From the NCBI GenBank assembly GCA_945900945.1, contig CAMDKL010000039.1:1-41123 (forward strand): a DNA stretch of 41,123 nucleotides, written 5' to 3'. Shown here piece after piece: positions 26,045-33,586 of this stretch (position 1 is the first letter of the stretch; the number at the start of each line of letters is the position of its first letter). The translations under genes were made by a program, and so were the position numbers. This DNA comes from Pirellula staleyi DSM 6068. GTDB lineage: Bacteria; Planctomycetota; Planctomycetia; Pirellulales; Pirellulaceae. The notes beneath the pieces are model-generated. The model did no database searches. It had not been told where the DNA came from and worked only from the letters and a program-made list of their open reading frames with translations.

Positions 26045-27481
26045 ATGAATGCTAAAAATCCCAATCAGCGTGGCCTTGGTTACACGAACCGACGCGAGAT
26101 GCTGCAACGAGCGGGAGCGGGATTCGGATCGCTTGCGTTGTCGTCGCTGATGCAACAGGGGGGTGGAGCCGATCAAAGGCTAGACGCGATATCGGAGGGA
26201 CTGCATCATCACCCAACGGCCAAGAGCGTTATTTTCTTGTTTATGGAGGGTGGGCCTAGTCATATCGACTTGTTCGACCCGAAGCCTGAGTTGGAAAAGC
26301 TGGCGGGGAAACCATTGCCGGCCAGTTTCGGCCCGATCATCACACCGATGGGTGAGTACGACGCTCCGTTGATGCCGAGCAATAGGAAATGGGCTCAGCA
26401 TGGCGAGAGTGGTCTTTGGGTCTCCGATTGGTTGCCTCATACTGCCGAGCATATGGATGATATCGCGGTCATTCGTTCGTGTTGGGGTAATGGACTGAAT
26501 CATTCGAATGGCGTTTGCCAAATGAATTCCGGTTCTATTCTAGGTGGTCGTCCGTCGCTAGGTAGTTGGGTCACTTATGGTTTAGGAACCGCGAATGAGA
26601 ATCTGCCGACGTTTGTTGTGATCGAGGATGGGGACGGGCACGTTATCAACGGGCCACGTAATTGGTCTGCAGGCTTTATGCCGGCAAGCTATCAGGGGAT
26701 CGCGATCAACGGTGGAAAGACGCCAATCGATTTTTTGAAAACGCCCGACAAAGTGGGAGTCGATCGGCAATCGGCCAAACTGAGGCTTTTAAACGAAATC
26801 AACAAGCAGCATCACGAACTACGCTCGAGCGACTCCGAATTGGAAGCGCGGATCAAGTCATACGAACTCGCGTTTCGCATGCAAGCTGAAGCTCCTGAGG
26901 CCGTTGATTTATCACAGGAAACGGAAAGAACACAAGCCATGTATGGCATCGATGACAAAGAGACGGCATCCTTTGGGAAGAATTGCTTGCTCGCGCGTCG
27001 TCTTGTCGAACGGGGTGTTCGGTTTGTTCAGTTGTATCACGGTGCGGGCAGCAAATGGGATTCGCATTCGGCGATTGAAAAAAACCACGGCAAGATGTGT
27101 TTGACAAGTGACAGGCCGGTTGCAGGGCTATTGAAAGATCTCAAGGAGCGGGGCTTGCTCGATAGTACATTGGTTGTATGGGGCGGCGAATTCGGGCGAA
27201 CGCCAATGAGTGAAAAGGGTGACGGTCGCGATCACAATGCGTATGGTTTTACGATGTGGATGGCGGGCGGCGGCGTTCAGGGTGGTCAGACTGTTGGGAA
27301 GACCGACGAAATTGGTTTGCACGCGATCGAGGATCGATTGCATGTACATGATTTGCACGCAACGATCTTGCATATGCTAGGAGTCGACCACTGGAAATTG
27401 GTTTACGCACACCAAGGCAGACCCGAACGATCGACTCAAAACGAAGGCAACGTTTGCAAGAAAATTCTCAAGAATGCGTAG
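26045..27481 (+). CDS. DUF1501 family protein with Tat signal
   Basis: The 478-residue product starts with a twin-arginine signal (NRREMLQRAG, Arg16-Arg17), so it is exported folded. The DUF1501 body, an alkaline-phosphatase/sulfatase-like fold, shows FLFMEGGPSHIDLFDPKP, NGLNHSNGVCQMNSG, VVWGGEFGRTPM, GRDHNAYGFTMWMAGGGV and a C-terminal HDLHATILHMLGVDH. The Asp/His residues in these segments are placed like the metal-binding residues of the fold. No sulfatase C-x-P-x-R formylglycine site is present. It follows the PSCyt1-DUF1549 gene by 12 bp, the standard planctomycete pairing, and probably works with it outside the cytoplasm. Confidence 0.92.
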   Translation: MNAKNPNQRGLGYTNRREMLQRAGAGFGSLALSSLMQQGGGADQRLDAISEGLHHHPTAKSVIFLFMEGGPSHIDLFDPKPELEKLAGKPLPASFGPIITPMGEYDAPLMPSNRKWAQHGESGLWVSDWLPHTAEHMDDIAVIRSCWGNGLNHSNGVCQMNSGSILGGRPSLGSWVTYGLGTANENLPTFVVIEDGDGHVINGPRNWSAGFMPASYQGIAINGGKTPIDFLKTPDKVGVDRQSAKLRLLNEINKQHHELRSSDSELEARIKSYELAFRMQAEAPEAVDLSQETERTQAMYGIDDKETASFGKNCLLARRLVERGVRFVQLYHGAGSKWDSHSAIEKNHGKMCLTSDRPVAGLLKDLKERGLLDSTLVVWGGEFGRTPMSEKGDGRDHNAYGFTMWMAGGGVQGGQTVGKTDEIGLHAIEDRLHVHDLHATILHMLGVDHWKLVYAHQGRPERSTQNEGNVCKKILKNA

Positions 27482-27873
27482 TGTTCGACCTCGCATTTTG
27501 GATTGAGCTCCTCGAAAAAAACCGGCTCTACTCGACGAATTTTCGCTCGACCATGACTCTGTTCCGACCACTGGACTTGGCGCTGCAAAGGAGCCTGTCC
27601 GCTCGCTCAAACCAACTTTCGGAGTTGTCTTCACATGGGTAAACAGGCGGAGTTTTGGTAAAAAACGTAAATTTATCTGCAACAACGAGCGATTTTGTGC
27701 AAAAACAATCAATCACGTTAGGATGTGCGAGTGAATCGGAATGTTCATGGCACTTTTCATTGGTTCGGAGCCATTGACTTGCCGATCCGGCCCAGCGCTC
27801 GACGATTCTCGAGCGTTGAAGTACGATACTGAAACAGCGTTAACCGATAGTCGATAGACTTCAAGAGAGACAC
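27482..27873. other. Intergenic region before U32 gene
   Basis: This 392-bp spacer contains no credible gene; short frames on either strand lack domain-like sequence. An imperfect 9-bp hairpin lies at 27794-27817 (AGCGCTCGA with TCGAGCGTT, including one G-T pair), about 55 bp before the start codon. An AGAGAGA stretch precedes the ATG. No clear terminator for the DUF1501 gene was found. Confidence 0.5.
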
Positions 27874-30414
27874 TTGACAATGACAATAGACCCCTCCTCC
27901 GTGAGGCTGGCGCCCGAGCTGCTAGCCCCGGCAGGAAACTGGGAATGTATCCATGCCGCAATCGAAAACGGAGCCGATGCCGTCTATTTTGGACTGGAAT
28001 CCGGCTTCAATGCTCGCGCAAGAGCGGCCAATTTCTCACTTGAGGATCTGCCGAGCCTCATGCAGTTGCTGCACCGCCGAGGGCTTGTTGGGTACGTAAC
28101 ACTCAACACGCTCGTCTTTACCGACGAACTCTTGCAATTCGAAAAGCATGTGGCGGAAATCGCTGCTGCAGGAGTCGATGCCGTATTGGTACAAGATTTC
28201 GGCGCGGTGCGACTTATCCATGAAATTTGCCCACAGCTCAGTGTTCATGCTAGCACTCAGATGACGATGGTTTCTGCGGAAACGATCCGATCCATCGAAT
28301 CGTTGAACGTCGATCGCGTGGTTTTGGCAAGAGAACTATCCATAGATGAAATTCGAAAGATCACGGCGGCAACCAGCATGCCAGTCGAGACTTTTGTTCA
28401 CGGTGCTTTGTGTGTATCCTACAGTGGCCAATGCCTGACCAGTGAATCGCTAGGTGGACGCAGTGCGAATCGTGGCCAGTGTGCACAGGCATGTCGACTG
28501 AATTATGATCTTATATGCGATGGAGAACATCGCGATTTGGGCGACAATCGTTTTCTTTTATCGCCCCAAGATCTTGCCGGATACGCACACATTCCGGATT
28601 TGATCGATGCAGGCGTTTGTTCGATGAAGATCGAGGGCAGGCTCAAAACCCCTGAGTACGTTGCCAACATCGTCGGCCACTACCGCAAGGCGATTGATGC
28701 GGCAATCGCGGGAAAAGACATTCAATGGTCGAATCAAGCCAAGCGAGAAATGGAGATGAGTTTCTCGCGCGGCTTCTCGCCAGGGTGGCTTGAAGGCTGC
28801 GATCACAAGAGACTCGTGCCAGGCATCACAAGTGCCAAGCAAGGTGTTCGGGTTGGCAAAGTAATTGCGATCTGCGGTGAACGACTGCTGGTCGATCTTG
28901 AAACACCATTGATTAAAGGGGATGGAATCGTTTTGCAGGGAGACCGGATCGATGGCACCGAAGTTGGAGGTCGGGTCTTTCAGGTATTCGACAATGGCAC
29001 AGCTACCGATTTGCCATCCATGGGTCGAGTTGAACTGGCGTTTCAAAATGGACTGTTAAAAGACTTCGAGGTCAAGGCAGGTCAAGCAATCTGGCAAACC
29101 GATTCCCCACAGTTGAGCAAGAGGCTACGTGCAAGTTTTGCTTCGGAGCAGTTCAAGAGGAAAATTCCGATCGATTTATCGCTGCGTATCGTTGTTGGCG
29201 ATCCCATCGAGGCCGAAGTGAATTGGGGTGACAGCTCGGATGTCCAGCATTCCGTTCGTGTTGCGGTGGAACATGTTCCGGCTGCGGCCAGGAAGCATGC
29301 TATTTCGGAAGAAAACCTCCGACAGCAAATGTCGCGGTTGGGGAATACGCCTTATGAATTGGGCAAATTGCAAGTGAATATTGTAGGAAGCCCGATGGTT
29401 CCCCTGAGCGTTTTGGGTGAACTACGAAAAAAAATGGTCACTGAACTGGATCGCTATCGCATGGAAGTCCCAAAACGGACTATCTCGGCAGTTGGACTTT
29501 CAAAGCGTAAGTTGTCCGCAGTGGAACACTCGCCAAATAATTCTAGTGAAACAGTCCGTTTGCATGTATTGGTTCGGTCCATGCAACAGTTGCGTCAAGT
29601 TCTTGGAGAGGGGCAGAAGTTTATCTATGTCGAGTTTCAAGATATCCGCGAATACCGCGATGCTGTGACAACGGCTCATGACTCAGGTGCAGTACTTTAC
29701 ATTGCAACACTTCGAATTCAAAAGCCGGGTGAACAAGGCTTATTTAAAGCGATTGCAAAGCATGGTGCTGACGGGTGGTTGGTTCGAAATCTTGCTGCCT
29801 TGGATTTTGCAAGACAACATGAAATTCAAGCGGTCGGAGACTTTTCTTTGAACGTGACCAATCCCTGGACTGCGGAATGGCTGATGTCGAAAGGACTCAA
29901 ACGCATGACTGCCTCGTACGATTTAAATCGCGAACAATTGACCGAACTGGTCCAAGGGCTTCCTCGCACTTGGCTAGAGGTAGTCATTCACCAGCATATG
30001 CCTATGTTTCACATGGAGCATTGCGTATTTTGCGCGGTCATGTCGCCCGGCACCAACAAATCCGATTGTGGTCGACCTTGCGATCGGCATGAAGTCAAAC
30101 TGCGGGATCGGTTAGGAGTCGAGCATGTGCTCCACGCCGATGTCGGCTGCAGAAATACACTCTACAATGGACATGCACAAAGCGGTGCGGAAGCAACTCC
30201 TAAGCTAATACGGTTGGGCATTAAGCATTTTCGCATCGAATTACTGCGGGATGCCCCTGGGAGCGAAACGACACGGCTACTAGGCCTTTACAGCGACCTG
30301 ATAGCAGGGAGAATCGATGGCCCGTCGGTTTGGAAAGCGCTCCAAGCCGAAAACCGTGTTGGAGTAACTCGCGGCACACTTGAACAACCTCGAAATCCAT
30401 TGGCAATTCTGTAA
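27874..30414 (+). CDS. Peptidase U32 family protein, RlhA-like, long form
   Basis: The 846-residue product opens with the U32 barrel (LLAPAGNWECIHAAIENGAD, VYFGL, GYVTLNTLVF, VHASTQMT). The U32 signature region contains HGALCVSYSGQC and NRGQCAQACR, with Cys180, 187, 203 and 207, which bind an Fe-S cluster in studied relatives. A middle segment (about 300-560) resembles DUF3656 and a beta-rich domain. A second barrel-like portion (about 570-830) ends with another Cys set, MEHCVFC...CGRPC (Cys717, 720, 732, 736). Despite the name, U32 proteins RlhA and TrhP are RNA hydroxylases: RlhA acts on 23S rRNA C2501, TrhP on tRNA uridine. RNA modification is therefore likelier than proteolysis. It is longer than E. 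coli RlhA (about 650). The next gene starts 2 bp after its stop. Confidence 0.88.
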   Translation: MTMTIDPSSVRLAPELLAPAGNWECIHAAIENGADAVYFGLESGFNARARAANFSLEDLPSLMQLLHRRGLVGYVTLNTLVFTDELLQFEKHVAEIAAAGVDAVLVQDFGAVRLIHEICPQLSVHASTQMTMVSAETIRSIESLNVDRVVLARELSIDEIRKITAATSMPVETFVHGALCVSYSGQCLTSESLGGRSANRGQCAQACRLNYDLICDGEHRDLGDNRFLLSPQDLAGYAHIPDLIDAGVCSMKIEGRLKTPEYVANIVGHYRKAIDAAIAGKDIQWSNQAKREMEMSFSRGFSPGWLEGCDHKRLVPGITSAKQGVRVGKVIAICGERLLVDLETPLIKGDGIVLQGDRIDGTEVGGRVFQVFDNGTATDLPSMGRVELAFQNGLLKDFEVKAGQAIWQTDSPQLSKRLRASFASEQFKRKIPIDLSLRIVVGDPIEAEVNWGDSSDVQHSVRVAVEHVPAAARKHAISEENLRQQMSRLGNTPYELGKLQVNIVGSPMVPLSVLGELRKKMVTELDRYRMEVPKRTISAVGLSKRKLSAVEHSPNNSSETVRLHVLVRSMQQLRQVLGEGQKFIYVEFQDIREYRDAVTTAHDSGAVLYIATLRIQKPGEQGLFKAIAKHGADGWLVRNLAALDFARQHEIQAVGDFSLNVTNPWTAEWLMSKGLKRMTASYDLNREQLTELVQGLPRTWLEVVIHQHMPMFHMEHCVFCAVMSPGTNKSDCGRPCDRHEVKLRDRLGVEHVLHADVGCRNTLYNGHAQSGAEATPKLIRLGIKHFRIELLRDAPGSETTRLLGLYSDLIAGRIDGPSVWKALQAENRVGVTRGTLEQPRNPLAIL

Positions 30415-30416
30415 CA

Positions 30417-31676
30417 TTGAACCGGCACACTTCTCATTTTGTGAAATCCAAATTGAAACCAACTGACTTGTTCGAAACGCTTCTCACGACAACTTTTCAG
30501 AGCGGACCTGCTGCGGCAGCCTCGTTACTTGCGGACGAAATGAGGCGCGAAGAAAAGTACCCCGAACTATTTGAAGCGCTGAAGATGCTGCATCGAATCG
30601 AACTTGGGCTAACTGCCGTTCATACCGAATTATCCGGATCACATGCCTCTACCCAAGAGGAGTCTATCTCGCCTGAGTTGCAAGACCAATTGGACAAGAA
30701 ACTACTGGGTGCATGTACGGAGGTTGGTACTGCCTTGATGCGACAAGGAAAATTGCAGGAGGGTTGGATGTACCTGCGCGCCGTGGGAGATCGACAGGCG
30801 ACTGCAGAAGCGATGCGTGATGTGCCAGTAAACCAAGACAATTTGGATACGGTGCTCGGTTTGCTGGTACACGAAGCAATTGATGTAGCAAGAGGTACAA
30901 AGTTGTCGCTCGAAATGAGGGGAACTTGCAATACCATTACCATGATGGATTCGGTTGTGTCGATGCGAGGTCGAGTCGACCAACAAGCCGCAGTCGGTAC
31001 CTTAGTCGAGCACGTGCACGCAGAGCTCCTGTCCAGTCTGAAAGCGGATATTGTTAGCAGAGAAAAATGTGATGCCACTAGTTCGGTCCACTCGTCGACA
31101 TCCCTAGAAGTGTTATTGTCGACCCGTCCGACGTTACTTCGCGATGGGACTTATCACTTAGATACGACGCACTTAGCATCGACCGTTCGATTTGCAAGAA
31201 TTCTGGACAATCAGCACCAATTGCGGCTCTCAGCCGACATGGCTCAGTATGGTCGGCAACTTCATTCGCAATATCAATATCCCAGCGAAGAGCCCTTTGC
31301 GGATCTTTATCCGATGTCGCTGGCAATGTTTAGAGCGTTGCTTGGAGAGCATGTAGATGAAGCCTTAAAAATATTTCTACAAAAAGCCGAATCTCTCGAT
31401 CCTCAGGAGCATGGGACGGTGGCCATAGAGACTTACGCTGACTTGCTAACTCGCGTTGGCAGACCAGCCGAAGCGATGCAGTTTTTGATAAAAAAGATGC
31501 CTCGAGGGATGCGTCCCTTTGGGATTGCTCCTTCCTTACTTGAGTTAGCTGTGGCTTCGAATGACTTCCAGCCGATGCTGAATCAGGCAAAGGAACGTGG
31601 AGACCTGGTCGGCTATGCAGCGGCTCTTTTGCAATCCGTTACGTTATTGGAAGCGAAGTCTGCACCTCCAGTATAA
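30417..31676 (+). CDS. Conserved-looking hypothetical protein, helical repeat type
   Basis: I do not recognise this 419-residue protein. It is mostly helical, with TPR-like patches such as LMRQGKLQEGWMYLRAVGD (about 102-120) and YADLLTRVGRPAEAMQFLI (about 342-360). It has no signal peptide or membrane segment and no catalytic motif. The frame opens at TTG 30417, two bases after the U32 stop, which indicates translational coupling; GTG 30441 is an alternative start. The tight link suggests that it acts with the U32 protein, for example as an accessory factor for RNA modification, but this is inference. It is convergent with the HEAT/cytochrome gene, 54 bp apart, with no obvious terminator between. 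Confidence 0.75.
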   Translation: MNRHTSHFVKSKLKPTDLFETLLTTTFQSGPAAAASLLADEMRREEKYPELFEALKMLHRIELGLTAVHTELSGSHASTQEESISPELQDQLDKKLLGACTEVGTALMRQGKLQEGWMYLRAVGDRQATAEAMRDVPVNQDNLDTVLGLLVHEAIDVARGTKLSLEMRGTCNTITMMDSVVSMRGRVDQQAAVGTLVEHVHAELLSSLKADIVSREKCDATSSVHSSTSLEVLLSTRPTLLRDGTYHLDTTHLASTVRFARILDNQHQLRLSADMAQYGRQLHSQYQYPSEEPFADLYPMSLAMFRALLGEHVDEALKIFLQKAESLDPQEHGTVAIETYADLLTRVGRPAEAMQFLIKKMPRGMRPFGIAPSLLELAVASNDFQPMLNQAKERGDLVGYAAALLQSVTLLEAKSAPPV

Positions 31677-31730
31677 AGGGCTGTGGCATAAGTGGTCCCG
31701 CAGCAATAGGGGCTTAGAATTCTGTTTGGT

Positions 31731-33524
31731 TTAGACACCACCAACGACTTCGAATTGCACCGTCGAATCAGGCGCCTTCGATAGTTCTACGTTTAGTTCC
31801 GGATTTTCTCCGCTTCCAACTTCCAGGCGAAGAGTCAATCTGTGTCTGCCAGGTTCAAGATTGGCTTCGAACTGAGTTCTCGAATCTATCGGTTGATCAT
31901 CTAGCCACACCTGGAACTTCTCAGTGGTTTTCAATTCAAACGCTAGTTTGCCCGCATCGTTGACTTGTACTTCACTTTTCAAAATGAGCACAACAGGCGC
32001 ATCACCCACTCGAAGTTCGGCCAACGGCAATGCACCTGAAACCTGGCCATAGACGCTGGACCATTGCTCTCGTGGACTATTCAACACCAACTCACGAATA
32101 TTCTCTAAGTGCGGGATATCGCTCGTCAATTCTGCCGGTGGGTCCTTCATGACTTGCCAACGCTGCATATTCGGATTCTTGCGAATGGCGTATGGCCCTG
32201 GCTTACCAAGCTCCGAAATAAACTTCGCCAAATCGATTACTTCGTCTTGCGTCAGAAACTTGGTTAGTCCTTGAGGCATCTGCGACTTGCCTTCCTTTTC
32301 TGCTTCGATATCCGCTGTAGAGACAGTGACGGTCTTGCCCTGAGAATCGCGAATCAGAACACGATTGTCATCGCGATCGACGACGACACCGTTAAGAACT
32401 TTGCCATCGTCCAGCAAAAAGACGGTGATGACGTATTGTTCTTTCACTGCCAGATTCGGATTCAGGATGGAGTTAATCACATAATCAACGGGTGAGGAAA
32501 CTCCGATTGCACTTAAATCTGGGCCGACTTGGCCACCAGCCCGATTGATACTATGGCATTTCATGCAACTCAACTCATTTCTTCGAAAAACTTTTTCGCC
32601 TTGAGCGGCATCACCGCGTGCAATGACCTGTTCCACAATGCTTGCAACCTGCTCTTGAGTGGGAGGTGGCGGATCGCTAGCAACTCCAGCAGCTTGGCTG
32701 AGAACATCGGAAAGAGAAGCATCACTTCGGCCGATCGAATACATAAATCGAAGCGACATTTTTGCGACGTCGATCGATAGTTTTTTGCTTTTTAGTGCAC
32801 TGGCAAGCTTGTCGGCCCCGTCTCTGAGATCAAGAAATGCCGTTAACATCTCTTGAACGTTTTCGGTTCCATTTGAATCAGCAAGCACGGTCGCCGCTTG
32901 TTCGCTTGCCACGTCTAAATCCAACGTTACCAAGCCCGTCACGGCCTGGATTCGTACAGGCAAAGGTCGTCTATTGCTTGCTAGTTCTAACAATGTTCTG
33001 GCACTATCCTCTCCACCGACTGCGACGAGTCCGTTTATGGCAGCACGTTGAAGATTTGGAGTGGTCTTTTCATTGGTTGCTACTGACTGCAAGGCGGTTG
33101 CCGCCGAAGCCAGTTTCCAAGCTGATGCCAAACGAATTGCGGCCAAGCGTTGCTCGACATCGTCATCGTTGAAAAAAAGAACAATCGAATCCAGTTCTCC
33201 GGTCGGTTTGACTTTGCGAGTCAAAGCAGCTTCCGATAGCCAACCGATAGTTTTAATGCGTAGTACTCGAGAGAATCCATCCGTATGGTTCAACTGGTCA
33301 AAGATGACCCGCAAGTCGTGCTCGTTCCCTCGACTGCAAATCATTTCAACTACGGTGTCTTGCCGTTCGACAGGCAATCGTCCGCTCTTAAATAGCTTCA
33401 TGACCGGTCCAACAGCGCTGGGCGGGTCTTCCGCATGAACGACACCCGTCGAAACCCAGCACAGCAGCGATCCAAGCACTAGACACACTGCAAAGGAACC
33501 TTGATTGAACCTCAAACTCTTCAT
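31731..33524 (-). CDS. HEAT-repeat c-type cytochrome with PVC heme-binding domain
   Basis: From ATG 33524 the protein has 597 residues. The signal peptide (MKSLRFNQG then a hydrophobic run, cleavage near VHAED) points to export. HEAT-like helical repeats fill about 45-300. A heme-binding domain of the Pirellula/Verrucomicrobium type (TIGR02603-like) follows with CMKCHSINRAGGQVGPDL (Cys320, Cys323, His324), ILNPNLAVKEQY and SQMPQGLTKFLTQDEVIDL, whose Met is the probable distal ligand. The C-terminal 130 residues are beta-rich (LPLAELRVGD, KFQVWLDDQPID, GRHRLTLRLEV) and look like a carbohydrate-binding or PA14-like fold. An in-frame codon at 33590 would overlap the upstream gene's stop and lacks signal-like sequence. 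The upstream SGNH/PVC dehydrogenase gene ends 62 bp away; the pair is likely one electron-transfer unit. Confidence 0.88.
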   Translation of the reverse strand: MKSLRFNQGSFAVCLVLGSLLCWVSTGVVHAEDPPSAVGPVMKLFKSGRLPVERQDTVVEMICSRGNEHDLRVIFDQLNHTDGFSRVLRIKTIGWLSEAALTRKVKPTGELDSIVLFFNDDDVEQRLAAIRLASAWKLASAATALQSVATNEKTTPNLQRAAINGLVAVGGEDSARTLLELASNRRPLPVRIQAVTGLVTLDLDVASEQAATVLADSNGTENVQEMLTAFLDLRDGADKLASALKSKKLSIDVAKMSLRFMYSIGRSDASLSDVLSQAAGVASDPPPPTQEQVASIVEQVIARGDAAQGEKVFRRNELSCMKCHSINRAGGQVGPDLSAIGVSSPVDYVINSILNPNLAVKEQYVITVFLLDDGKVLNGVVVDRDDNRVLIRDSQGKTVTVSTADIEAEKEGKSQMPQGLTKFLTQDEVIDLAKFISELGKPGPYAIRKNPNMQRWQVMKDPPAELTSDIPHLENIRELVLNSPREQWSSVYGQVSGALPLAELRVGDAPVVLILKSEVQVNDAGKLAFELKTTEKFQVWLDDQPIDSRTQFEANLEPGRHRLTLRLEVGSGENPELNVELSKAPDSTVQFEVVGGV

Positions 33525-33586
33525 CGACAATACTTTTTCAAATAAGAATGAAATACAAGCCCGACGCGTTAGCGAGGAAATTGATG

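Noticed and set aside
23558-27481. PSCyt1-DUF1549 / DUF1501 pair as a possible new system
   Set aside because: The pairing is a very common planctomycete arrangement; function is poorly known but the occurrence here is ordinary.
27377-27961. Minus-strand frames of 111 and 82 codons around the spacer before the U32 gene
   Set aside because: Both overlap the ends of strongly supported plus-strand genes, and the translations look random (Ser/Arg-rich, no motif).
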